From a virus: DNA of 45,267 nt. Shown here one piece after another: positions 21,524 through 27,889 of the stretch. The stretch lies in the IMG/VR virus record IMGVR_UViG_3300043313_000292, positions 1-45,267 of that record; one strand, written 5' to 3'. Positions within the stretch are counted from its first letter, which is position 1. Every line of letters starts with the position of its first letter. A program made the position numbers and the translations under genes. The notes under the pieces were generated by a model. The model searched no databases, was not told the DNA's origin, and worked only from the letters and a program-made list of their open reading frames with translations.

Positions 21524-23268
21524 GCCGCGCCGACCCGCACACGGAACGCGGCCTCGCGTTGCATATCGTCGAGGTCTCGTTTCGTGAGCGCTGTCGCCCC
21601 GTGAAGGTGGATCTCCTGCATCACGGCGGGACCCGCTCGACCTCCGCCGCGGGCGACCTCTTCGGAGATCACGCGGCGTAGCTGCGGCTCGGGCGACACG
21701 AACTCGGGGACACGGTTCTGCGACAGCAGCGCCAGCGTCGGATTCTTGACGAAAGCGCCCGTGTCGAACGTCGGGATGTCGGGCACGTCCCATCCTCGGC
21801 CGCCGAGGGCGGGGACCCACGACGGCACCGTGAACGACAGCCGGCCCACCGTGTTATTCCATGCGGACGCCACGGCGTTGAACGCTGCCCGGAACGGTGC
21901 AGAGATCGCATCGGCCACGCCAGCGAGGACGTTCTTTAGATCGCCTATCCGGTCGCCGATCCACCCGAGGACAGATGTCGCTATGTCTCGGATGTGGACG
22001 AACGCCCAATAGATCACGTCGTACGCGGTCTGTAGAGCCTGCCACCACAGCTGGACATACCATATGGCGGCCTTGATCTGAAGGATGAAGTAGTCGGCGA
22101 TGATCGAGGCGACGCGTTGGATGATCGGCCACAGAGTGTCCGACATGAACCGGCCGATGGCCTGGAGCGACTCGCGGAACCAATCGACATTCTGATATGC
22201 CCAGATGATCCCGGCGACGAGCCCGACGATCGCTGCGGCGATAGCGATAACCGGCCACGTGGCGGCGATCGTGGCGACGGCGGCGCTGGCGGCGGAGACC
22301 GCCCACGCGACGAACGCCCCGACGAGCAGCCCGCCGATGACGGCGGCCACGACAGTCATCACGGTCTTATGTTCCTGGAGCCACACGGACAGCTCGCCGA
22401 ACTTCGCGGCCACGAGCGTGATGACCGGGACGAGGTACTGCGACGCGATCTGCGTGATGGCCAACATGGCGGGCTGCAGGCCTTCGCCGAGCTTCGCCTT
22501 CGCGTTCTCCAGCTCAGCGGCGAGGATCCGCTGCTTATTCGCCACGCCATCGCTCGTGCGGGCGAAATCGCCGTTGGCGTCGCCAGCCTGCGCCATGATC
22601 TGAGCCTGCGCGGCGAGCACCTTCTGAGCGGGCGTGAGGGCATCTTTCGTCGTCGAGATCAGCCCCATCTTGAGGGCCTGATTCCGGAGCGTGGCGTCGT
22701 CCAACAGGATCCCGTACTTGCGGATCGGTTCGGCCTCGCCCCGGAGCGCCGCCCCGATCGCCTGGATCGCTTCCTCGGGCGACGTGTTATGGAAGCTCGC
22801 GAGGTCGGACGCCATCTGCGCGTTCTCCTTCGCGAACGACGAGAGGTCGTTGCCGGCGAGCCCGGCGGACTTGCCGAACGTGGCGAACGTCGAGGCGGCG
22901 TCGAGAGCCTGTTGCTTTGACTGCCCCATCGCCGTGGCGGCGCCCTCAGCCCACGCGACGAGACCTCCGGCCGTCTCCGATCCGAAGATGACGTTGGTCT
23001 TCGAGAGGGTCTCGGCCATGTCGACCGCTGCGGCGCCCGACTCGCCGATGAACTGCACGGCCTTGCCGGCGAGGTTCATGGCGAGGTTCGCGGCGATGCC
23101 GGCGGCGGCCACGCCGATGCCTGTCTTCGCGGCCTGCCAGTGAGAGGTGAGCTTGTCGGTCTGGTCCTTTGTGTCTTCCTGGACCTGTTTCTGTCCGCGC
23201 TTGATGTCGTCGAGCGCTTCCCGCAGTTGCTTGATGTCGGCCTCGTACCGGAGCACCTCGGAAGGCAT
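21520..23268 (-). CDS. Tape measure protein
   Basis: A 582-residue protein. An N-terminal coiled coil (LREALDDIKRGQKQVQEDTK) is followed by Ala-rich helices (QALDAASTFATFGKSAGLAG), long hydrophobic segments around residues 305-370 (VVAAVIGGLLVGAFVAWAVS, WPVIAIAAAIVGLVAGIIWA), aromatic repeats (IWYVQLWWQALQTAYDVIYW), and a C-terminal part near LPSWVPALGGRG-like sequence. It sets tail length: at about 1.5 angstrom per residue, near 87 nm. It starts within the stop of the tail-assembly chaperone frame (TGATG). Confidence 0.92.
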   Translation of the reverse strand: MPSEVLRYEADIKQLREALDDIKRGQKQVQEDTKDQTDKLTSHWQAAKTGIGVAAAGIAANLAMNLAGKAVQFIGESGAAAVDMAETLSKTNVIFGSETAGGLVAWAEGAATAMGQSKQQALDAASTFATFGKSAGLAGNDLSSFAKENAQMASDLASFHNTSPEEAIQAIGAALRGEAEPIRKYGILLDDATLRNQALKMGLISTTKDALTPAQKVLAAQAQIMAQAGDANGDFARTSDGVANKQRILAAELENAKAKLGEGLQPAMLAITQIASQYLVPVITLVAAKFGELSVWLQEHKTVMTVVAAVIGGLLVGAFVAWAVSAASAAVATIAATWPVIAIAAAIVGLVAGIIWAYQNVDWFRESLQAIGRFMSDTLWPIIQRVASIIADYFILQIKAAIWYVQLWWQALQTAYDVIYWAFVHIRDIATSVLGWIGDRIGDLKNVLAGVADAISAPFRAAFNAVASAWNNTVGRLSFTVPSWVPALGGRGWDVPDIPTFDTGAFVKNPTLALLSQNRVPEFVSPEPQLRRVISEEVARGGGRAGPAVMQEIHLHGATALTKRDLDDMQREAAFRVRVGAA

Positions 23269-23947
23269 CAGCCGACCCGCTTACTACGTCGAGACCATGC
23301 GTCAGCCACGGCACTGACCATAGCCCGCTCCTTCCGCACGGCCTGTCCACGGTGCGACGCCCGAGGGCCCCCGTGTACCCCCTCGTTCGCCTCGTGCTGC
23401 GCTTCGCGGCGGAGATCCACGGTGGCCCGCATGAGGACGAGCTGAGCGGCAGGGACGCCCCGCAGCTCGACAGGGAATCGGCGTAGCTCTAGACAGAGGT
23501 CGTACAGCGCGGCTAGCTGAGGGTCGGCTTCGAGGACGCTTTTCCCACGTCGACGACGTCCTCGGCCTCTTCGCCCTCGGCGGTCGTCTGAGCGAACCCG
23601 GATTCCTCGTGGACGCGCTGTGCGGCCTCGGCGATGAGCCCCTGATCCTCTTTCGCCAGGGTGCGGAGCCAGTCGCGGACCTGGTCGTCCGACTCGAACA
23701 CTGGCAGCTCGCCATCCATGACCGCCCAGCGGATCGCGGCGCGGAGCATGATCGGGCCCAGCTCGTCGGGCGGCGTCTCGTGCTGTTGGTGGAATCCGAG
23801 GATCGACCCGAGCCGGCCCTGGAGGTCGATCGGGATGACTCGGAACGGGATCTCGGTGTCGTCCGACAAGGTGACGTACCACTCGGCGGCGACGACGGCG
23901 GATGACTTGATCCGCTCGGAGATGGCGGCTCGGGTGAGCTTCGGCAT
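23268..23947 (-). CDS. Tail assembly chaperone, frameshift product (G-T type)
   Basis: The long form, made by -1 slippage on GGGAAAA (23540-23546). The first 136 codons are shared with the short form, through VVDVGK; after slippage the frame continues SVLEADPQLAALYDLCLELR for 90 codons and stops at 23268, on the tape-measure ATG. The expected product is about 226 residues. As in lambda gpG/gpGT, both forms coat the tape measure during tail assembly. The second frame has no start of its own near the junction. Confidence 0.85.
23513..23947 (-). CDS. Tail assembly chaperone, short form (G type)
   Basis: A 144-residue protein (MPKLTRAAISERIKSSAVVA) with IPFRVIPIDLQGRLGSILGF, ELGPIMLRAAIRWAVMDG and an acidic tail. 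It lies between tail tube and tape measure, the invariant position of this chaperone. Reading stops at a TAG soon after the slippery site when no frameshift occurs. Confidence 0.88.
   Translation of the reverse strand: MPKLTRAAISERIKSSAVVAAEWYVTLSDDTEIPFRVIPIDLQGRLGSILGFHQQHETPPDELGPIMLRAAIRWAVMDGELPVFESDDQVRDWLRTLAKEDQGLIAEAAQRVHEESGFAQTTAEGEEAEDVVDVGKASSKPTLS
23540..23546 (-). other. Slippery heptamer GGGAAAA for programmed -1 frameshift
   Basis: On the minus strand the zero-frame codons are GTG GGA AAA, so the heptamer has canonical X-XXY-YYZ phasing at codons 134-136. A -1 slip reads AGC GTC CTC and opens a 90-codon extension up to the tape measure. Confidence 0.87.
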
Positions 23948-23977
23948 GGCGTGGCGTTGTCCTTCGTGTGGCGTAGG

Positions 23978-23993
23978 TGACGCGCGTGCGTCA
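23978..23993. promoter_or_regulatory. Palindromic site, copy 8, over the tail-tube stop codon
   Basis: TGACGCGCGTGCGTCA covers the stop of the tail-tube gene (23991-23993) and lies 31 bases before the chaperone start. It would be well placed to interrupt transcription between the two genes. Confidence 0.7.
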
Positions 23994-25016
23994 GCAGTAG
24001 GCGAGCGTGTCCATGTTGCGGCTCACGGCGGTGATGATCGCCCCGGCCGGCTTGCGGGCGATGCCGGTCATCTCGACAAAGCTCGTCCCGCCCTCGGCGG
24101 TCAGCTTCCGTGGGGCGGCCTTCCACTGGACCTGCGGGATCGTGAGCGACAGCGTCCGGAGGTTCGTCGTCGCCAAGCTGTTCGTGTAGGCGGCCCGCCA
24201 GCTGGTAGCGGTCCCGTCGAGGAAGTCCGCCACGCTGGCCCCGGGCGTCGTCGTCGAGCCGTAGTTCACTTTCTTATACTGATCGGCTGTTAGCTCTAGG
24301 AACTTGACCTTCAGCTCGACAGTCATCTTGTTCTTTAGAATGGCGGCGCGGGTCCATGTCGACGTGAATATGTTGTCGTCGATGCCCCAATCGATCGTCA
24401 TTTCCCACGAGGCGATATTCGTCACGGTGGCGTTGTCGAGCGTGTACGTGCAGTCGGACGGACGGAACGCTGCGCCCGGTGTCGCCCCGTGCATCCCGGC
24501 TTCATACGTGACGGCGGTCGGGCTCGCGACCTTCGCCGGGGTCGACCCGGCCCACGTCCACGCGGCCGTGACTTCGCCGTTCCCCTCGGGCGACGAGATG
24601 ACGAGCTTCGAGAGGACGCATCCGCCGACCCGCTCGACGAGGTCCGACGCCCCGGCGGCGTTCCATTCCGTCGTGAGATAGATGGGCGGCTGGTCGGGGA
24701 TCGAGGTGTGATCGAACAGTGAGCCGGCGGCGGCCACCTGGTCGTCGCCGAGGAACCACGCGAGTAGGGCGGCCGTCGTCGATGGCTTCAGCGGGTGGGT
24801 GAAGGTCCCGTTCGGCTTGTGGCGAGTCTTGACGCTGCGGGCCTGATACGGGCCCGTGCCGCCCTCCCAGACCTCGTCCGACTCCATGCCGTGTTCGAGG
24901 ACAGCGTCGCCCGTAAACGGGATGAACAGCTCGGGCGGCTGAGCGGTGCGCGGCACGTCTTCGAGGGCGAGCCCAAAGTAATGAGCGAGGTCGTCGAGCG
25001 CGTACGGTCCGGCCAT
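23991..25016 (-). CDS. Major tail (tube) protein
   Basis: A 341-residue, beta-rich protein (DLAHYFGLALEDVPRTAQPP, then FIPFTGDAVLEHGMESDEVW, KPNGTFTHPLKPSTTAALLA). The N-terminal layout and position directly before the tail-assembly chaperone mark the siphovirus tube subunit. The C-terminal half contains IDWGIDDNIFTSTWTRAAIL and LTIPQVQWKAAPRKL, typical of tube proteins with an extra domain. Confidence 0.85.
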   Translation of the reverse strand: MAGPYALDDLAHYFGLALEDVPRTAQPPELFIPFTGDAVLEHGMESDEVWEGGTGPYQARSVKTRHKPNGTFTHPLKPSTTAALLAWFLGDDQVAAAGSLFDHTSIPDQPPIYLTTEWNAAGASDLVERVGGCVLSKLVISSPEGNGEVTAAWTWAGSTPAKVASPTAVTYEAGMHGATPGAAFRPSDCTYTLDNATVTNIASWEMTIDWGIDDNIFTSTWTRAAILKNKMTVELKVKFLELTADQYKKVNYGSTTTPGASVADFLDGTATSWRAAYTNSLATTNLRTLSLTIPQVQWKAAPRKLTAEGGTSFVEMTGIARKPAGAIITAVSRNMDTLAYC

Positions 25017-25342
25017 CAGTCGTCCTCGGAGTCTGCGGCGTCATCGGCCGGCGGGATCATGTCGGTGTTCACTGGCAGGTCGTCGGGCTCGTCGGCCTGG
25101 TCGTCATCGTCGAGCTGCTCGCCGTTGGCGGCGGCCTCGAACGCTCGGGCGACGCGGCGGAGCCGGCCCACCTCGCGGGTCGACAGCTCGGAACGGAGCG
25201 CGTACCGGCGGTGACGCCCTCGGAGCTGCACGGCGGACACGTGGACGGTGTCGCCGGGCAGAATGATGGTCCCATCGCCGGGCGACAGCAGGGCATTCCC
25301 GCCGATGTAGACGGCCTCGACAAGCTCGATCACGTCGGTCAC
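25016..25342 (-). CDS. Hypothetical protein before the tail tube
   Basis: A 108-residue protein from a GTG at 25342: a small beta domain (VIELVEAVYIGGNALLSPGD, TIILPGDTVHVSAVQLRGRH), a helix, and a long acidic tail (EQLDDDDQADEPDD). It is coupled to the tail-tube gene by a one-base overlap, so probably a structural or tail-joining accessory. It is the first gene after the hairpin that closes the accessory island. Confidence 0.6.
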   Translation of the reverse strand: MTDVIELVEAVYIGGNALLSPGDGTIILPGDTVHVSAVQLRGRHRRYALRSELSTREVGRLRRVARAFEAAANGEQLDDDDQADEPDDLPVNTDMIPPADDAADSEDD

Positions 25343-25429
25343 GGACCGAAGGGTAGTCGAGGGGAAGGGCGGCCCTCGGGCACACGCCACGAGCGCCCGG
25401 GGCCGGCCCCCGCTTGCGGAGCGTAGGCG

Positions 25430-25447
25430 CGAGCGGGGCCCCGCTCG
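25430..25447 (-). terminator. Perfect 18-base palindrome, putative terminator
   Basis: CGAGCGGGGCCCCGCTCG is a perfect inverted repeat, with further GC-rich complementarity in the flanks (GGGGCCCC again at 25453-25460). It lies between the 42-aa gene and the next operon. There is no U-tract. Confidence 0.6.
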
Positions 25448-25463
25448 GTGGCGGGGCCCCTGG

Positions 25464-25592
25464 TCACTTCTCCGGGCCGAAGACTCGGCGGCGGATCCGC
25501 TCCGCTTCCTCTTCGGTGGGCGGCTCGACCGGCTCGACGCCCCGCTTCCGGAGCCGGCGGCGGACGTCGAGCGTCTCGTCAGGTTCGCTCAT
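25464..25592 (-). CDS. Small charged protein (42 aa)
   Basis: MSEPDETLDVRRRLRKRGVE, followed by PVEPPTEEEAERIRRRVFGP and EK. It overlaps the 61-aa gene by ATGA and ends just before a hairpin, so it is the second gene of a two-gene unit driven by the operator-promoter at 25778-25810. Function unknown. Confidence 0.65.
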   Translation of the reverse strand: MSEPDETLDVRRRLRKRGVEPVEPPTEEEAERIRRRVFGPEK

Positions 25593-25774
25593 CGGCCGGC
25601 CCGCTTCGCCAGCTCGTCGCCCACGCTGGCGAACGTGGCCTGCGCCACGGTGAATCCCCAGTCGTCGCCCGTGCGGACCATGAACGAGGCGGAAGCGGTC
25701 GCCAGCTCGACGAGCTGCTCGACGGTGTGGAACCGGAGGTCGAATCGGACGGTGTCGGTGGCTGCGGTGGTCAT
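25589..25774 (-). CDS. Small protein under operator control (61 aa)
   Basis: MTTAATDTVRFDLRFHTVEQ, then a helical and hydrophobic middle (LVELATASASFMVRTGDDWG). The ATG is exactly 7 nt after a TAGTCT -10, predicting a leaderless mRNA. The longer upstream reading (ending LTCARHGSSLYH) is only the translation of the promoter/operator and is not used. No family recognised. Confidence 0.65.
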   Translation of the reverse strand: MTTAATDTVRFDLRFHTVEQLVELATASASFMVRTGDDWGFTVAQATFASVGDELAKRAGR

Positions 25775-25777
25775 GTG

Positions 25778-25810
25778 GTACAGACTAGACCCGTGACGCG
25801 CACACGTCAA
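25778..25810 (-). promoter_or_regulatory. Leaderless promoter with palindromic operator (copy 9)
   Basis: -35 TTGACG (25805-25810), spacer 17, -10 TAGTCT (25782-25787), ATG 7 bases later. The palindrome TGACGCGCACACGTCA (25794-25809) covers five bases of the -35 and most of the spacer, so a bound protein would exclude RNA polymerase. Nearly identical to 26624-26656. Confidence 0.8.
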
Positions 25811-25821
25811 TGTCGGATGTG

Positions 25822-26202
25822 TTACAACGACCGGCCGGCTCGGAGATCCTCCAGCCAACCCGGATGCTGCCCGGTGATGTCGTAGTTATCGCACAGCACC
25901 TTGTACGCGACCGACAGGGCGGCGTCGACCGTCCCGGGCGCCCACGAGACCCCGCACCCGAGCAGCGCCCGGCCCTGCGCCTCGTCGGGCGTCAGCGGCG
26001 GCGCGTCAGCCGGAGCGGACGCCAGATAGGCGGCGTAAGGATCCCACGCGACCGGCTCAGCGGACGTGGGAGCCGACGTGGCGGCGTCATCGGCCACGGT
26101 CGAGCAGCCCAGGGCGGCGACGGTCAGCGACCCGAGGACGAGCCCCCATGCGACGACGAGGGCGTAGTAGCGGATCGGGCGGGGGAATAGGTGGCGTGTC
26201 AT
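25822..26202 (-). CDS. Putative lipoprotein
   Basis: A 126-residue protein with a basic start, a membrane-like helix (YALVVAWGLVLGSLTVAALG) and a lipobox-like AALGC, then a Thr/Ser/Ala linker and a small domain with two Cys (ALLGCGVSWAPGTVDAALSV, AYKVLCDN). The arrangement resembles small DUF732-like actinobacterial exoproteins. It would be an outer-face lipoprotein of the host membrane. It lies 5 bases after the 64-aa gene. The start at 26202 is preferred over the longer frame. Confidence 0.65.
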   Translation of the reverse strand: MTRHLFPRPIRYYALVVAWGLVLGSLTVAALGCSTVADDAATSAPTSAEPVAWDPYAAYLASAPADAPPLTPDEAQGRALLGCGVSWAPGTVDAALSVAYKVLCDNYDITGQHPGWLEDLRAGRSL

Positions 26203-26207
26203 GGCGG

Positions 26208-26402
26208 TCACGGTACTTCCGGCGCGGGGTCGAGGCGAGTAAGGATTCCGAACGTGTCGGCGGGCAGGCGCTCCGCCCGGTTGGTGATCGGGTTGCGCCA
26301 TACGGCGGACCCGTCGAGGTCGAGCGCCCCGATCGAGGTCATCCCGGCGAGCCTCGCCATCCCGTGTCGATGCACGATCAGGTCGATCGGCGTGACGCTC
26401 AT
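26208..26402 (-). CDS. Hypothetical protein (64 aa)
   Basis: MSVTPIDLIVHRHGMARLAG, then a beta-rich rest. It overlaps the winged-helix-like gene by four bases and runs into the lipoprotein gene, forming a three-gene unit under the operator-promoter at 26624. No motif recognised. Confidence 0.55.
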   Translation of the reverse strand: MSVTPIDLIVHRHGMARLAGMTSIGALDLDGSAVWRNPITNRAERLPADTFGILTRLDPAPEVP

Positions 26403-26620
26403 CGGCCGACCAGCCGGTAGCGGCGGTCGCTCGGAACGCCGTCCTCGAACACGACGCCAGCCTCGACCAGGGCGGCCAGCGCGGCGTCGACGACGAGGGC
26501 GGAGGTCTGGCGGAGGATGGCGCCCTCGACGTAGCTGTTCAGCAGTTGAGTCCGGTGGTGGGCTCCATCGGCGAGGGCGGTGAGGATGGCTCCGGTTGCG
26601 GTGGCGTTGGTCGAGGTCAT
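26399..26620 (-). CDS. Small winged-helix-like protein, candidate regulator
   Basis: A 73-residue protein: helix (GAILTALADGAHHRTQLLNS), a helix with AILRQTSALVVDAALAALVE, and a hairpin (GVVFEDGVPSDRRYRLVGR). This succession matches a minimal winged-helix DNA-binding domain. It is the first gene of a leaderless transcript whose promoter contains the palindromic operator, the classic arrangement of an autoregulated repressor. It is one of three candidates for the protein that binds the dispersed sites; the call rests on pattern only. Confidence 0.5.
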   Translation of the reverse strand: MTSTNATATGAILTALADGAHHRTQLLNSYVEGAILRQTSALVVDAALAALVEAGVVFEDGVPSDRRYRLVGR

Positions 26621-26623
26621 GTG

Positions 26624-26656
26624 GTACAGACTAGACCCGTGACGCGCACACGTCAA
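26624..26656 (-). promoter_or_regulatory. Leaderless promoter with palindromic operator (copy 10)
   Basis: -35 TTGACG (26651-26656), spacer 17, -10 TAGTCT (26628-26633), ATG at 26620. Operator TGACGCGCACACGTCA (26640-26655) is identical to copy 9. The flanks (ATGTCGGATGTGTTAC, 26655-26670) are also the same as upstream of 25774, so a block of more than 50 bp has been duplicated. Confidence 0.82.
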
Positions 26657-26778
26657 TGTCGGATGTGTTACGGACACGGATTACGGATGACGGGCGACCC
26701 TAGACAGCGCCGCTACCCTGTCCTCGGAGCTGAGCGGTGGTGCGCCAGCTCGCACCGGAGACGGTGGCGGTCATGCGG

Positions 26779-26809
26779 AAGGGCCCCGAGCGGATCGCCC
26801 GGGGCCCTT
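26779..26809 (-). terminator. 10-bp hairpin after the SprT-like gene
   Basis: Arms AAGGGCCCCG (26779-26788) and CGGGGCCCTT (26800-26809), about 12 bases past the stop at 26821. The 26657-26778 stretch between this hairpin and the next promoter has no gene I can support. Confidence 0.75.
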
Positions 26810-26820
26810 CTCGCGTCCGC

Positions 26821-27618
26821 TCAGCGGTGGAAGTCCTCACCACACTTGTGGCAGGTGATAGCGCCGGCCTCGAAATCCTCGGCGAACATGGTCAGGGTCC
26901 GGCAACCGCAGCCGAAGGTCAGCCGGCGGCGGACGATCCGCGTGGCGACCGGCTCGCCCTCGACCTTCGGGGCCGGGCTCATCCGGTCGTCGGACGGATC
27001 CTCCGGATTGCGGCGCACGAGCGTCGTGGCGATCATGGCCCGCACCTCGGCGTCGAGGGCGGCCAGCTCGTCGGCCCAGATGACCAGCCCGAACTCCGAC
27101 AGCGTCACAGCGCTGTAGCCGATCAGCTTCGAGGGCGCACCGTGGGCGTACTCCAGCTCGAACGTCGCGGCCTGCTCGACGAACTGGCGATTGTGGTACC
27201 GACCGCCACGGGTCGTGTCCTTCACCTTGCGGACCTGAGCGAGCAGGTGGGTGGCCTCGTGAAGGATGGTCTCCAGCGCCCGGACTGCGCCCATGCCGAG
27301 CACCTCGCCGGAGATGAACAGCTCGTGGACGTTCGTGGCGTCCACGCCAGCGACCGACCAGATCGGGGCGACGGTGACGTATCCGAGGTTGATCCCGCCG
27401 GGGACGGAGCCCATGCCGGTGACGAGGTGGACGTTCGGGAGGGGCGTGCCGCCCTTGGCGGCGAACAGCTGGACCTTGCGCCAGATGCGCTCCAGCACTG
27501 CGGAGAGCTGCGAAGCGGAGGAAGGGGCGGCGTTGCGGGCGGCCCGGCGGGCGGCGATCGAGCGGCTGTTGCGGCCGGTGTTGGTGTCGGTGGCGGCGGT
27601 GTTGGTGTCGGTGTTCAT
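26821..27618 (-). CDS. SprT-like zinc metallopeptidase
   Basis: A 265-residue protein. The active-site motif is ILHEATHLLAQV (H120, E121, H124), followed by RYHNRQF with the third ligand H142, as in SprT/Spartan-like proteins. A C-terminal zinc ribbon is visible (TFGCGCRTLTMF, ITCHKCGEDF). SprT-like proteases act on DNA-bound proteins in eukaryotes; phage and actinobacterial relatives are uncharacterised. It is transcribed from its own operator-promoter (27622-27654) and ended by a hairpin. The ATG at 27618 is used; upstream codons are promoter sequence. Confidence 0.82.
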   Translation of the reverse strand: MNTDTNTAATDTNTGRNSRSIAARRAARNAAPSSASQLSAVLERIWRKVQLFAAKGGTPLPNVHLVTGMGSVPGGINLGYVTVAPIWSVAGVDATNVHELFISGEVLGMGAVRALETILHEATHLLAQVRKVKDTTRGGRYHNRQFVEQAATFELEYAHGAPSKLIGYSAVTLSEFGLVIWADELAALDAEVRAMIATTLVRRNPEDPSDDRMSPAPKVEGEPVATRIVRRRLTFGCGCRTLTMFAEDFEAGAITCHKCGEDFHR

Positions 27619-27621
27619 GTG

Positions 27622-27654
27622 GTACAGACTAGTGGAGTGACGTACCCACGTCAA
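27622..27654 (-). promoter_or_regulatory. Leaderless promoter with palindromic operator (copy 11)
   Basis: -35 TTGACG (27649-27654), spacer 17, -10 TAGTCT (27626-27631), ATG 27618. Operator TGACGTACCCACGTCA (27638-27653). It is back to back with the plus-strand promoter at 27702. Confidence 0.8.
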
Positions 27655-27681
27655 TGTCGAACGTGTTACGGAACCTCGAGG

Positions 27682-27690
27682 TTTCCGACA
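27682..27690. repeat. Solo TTTCCGACA iteron-type repeat
   Basis: One copy of the inverted iteron form found in the 2777-2992 clusters, here between the two divergent promoters. It may link the iteron-binding protein to control of this region, or be coincidence. Confidence 0.4.
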
Positions 27691-27701
27691 TCGGACCGTC
27701 A

Positions 27702-27737
27702 TTGACGTGTGCGCGTCACGGGTCTAGTCTGTACCAC
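27702..27737 (+). promoter_or_regulatory. Plus-strand leaderless promoter with palindromic operator (copy 12)
   Basis: -35 TTGACG (27702-27707), spacer 17, -10 TAGTCT (27725-27730), then GTACCAC and ATG at 27738. Operator TGACGTGTGCGCGTCA (27703-27718). The sequence is the mirror of the minus-strand promoter at 26624-26656, which shows the cassette moved as an inverted copy. Confidence 0.8.
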
Positions 27738-27866
27738 ATGAGCGCAGCCACCACCCACACCACTTCAGCGGCCACGGCCGAAATCATCCGGCGGGCACGG
27801 GTCCTCCGTGCCGGGGTCGGCGTGGCCCTCGTGGAAGCGGTGAGCCCCGGCGGGGCCCCGAGCTGA
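27738..27866 (+). CDS. Plus-strand mini-gene (42 aa)
   Basis: MSAATTHTTSAATAEIIRRA, then RVLRAGVGVALVEAVSPGGA, PS. The only gene I accept on this strand. It starts exactly 7 nt after a -10 and stops inside a bidirectional hairpin. Thr/Ala-rich start with a short amphipathic basic helix; no family. Possibilities are a small regulator, an antirepressor-like peptide, or a decayed gene end behind a live promoter. Confidence 0.55.
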   Translation: MSAATTHTTSAATAEIIRRARVLRAGVGVALVEAVSPGGAPS

Positions 27867-27889
27867 CCGGCTCGGGGCCCGAGCCGGTC
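27865..27889. terminator. Bidirectional hairpin between convergent genes
   Basis: Arms GACCGGCTCGG (27865-27875) and CCGAGCCGGTC (27879-27889) with a 3-base loop. The stop of the plus-strand mini-gene (27864-27866) and the stop of the CAP gene (27888-27890) both lie in its feet. Confidence 0.8.

Noticed and set aside
25775-26677. Conserved leader peptide ending LTCARHGSSLYH in front of several genes
   Set aside because: It is the translation of the repeated promoter/operator (TTGACG...TAGTCTGTACCAC). Transcription is predicted to begin at the following ATG, so it is not expressed.
26657-26778. tRNA or small RNA gene in the gap after the winged-helix promoter
   Set aside because: No cloverleaf or CCA end is visible; only a short imperfect hairpin (GGTGGTGCG...CGCACC).
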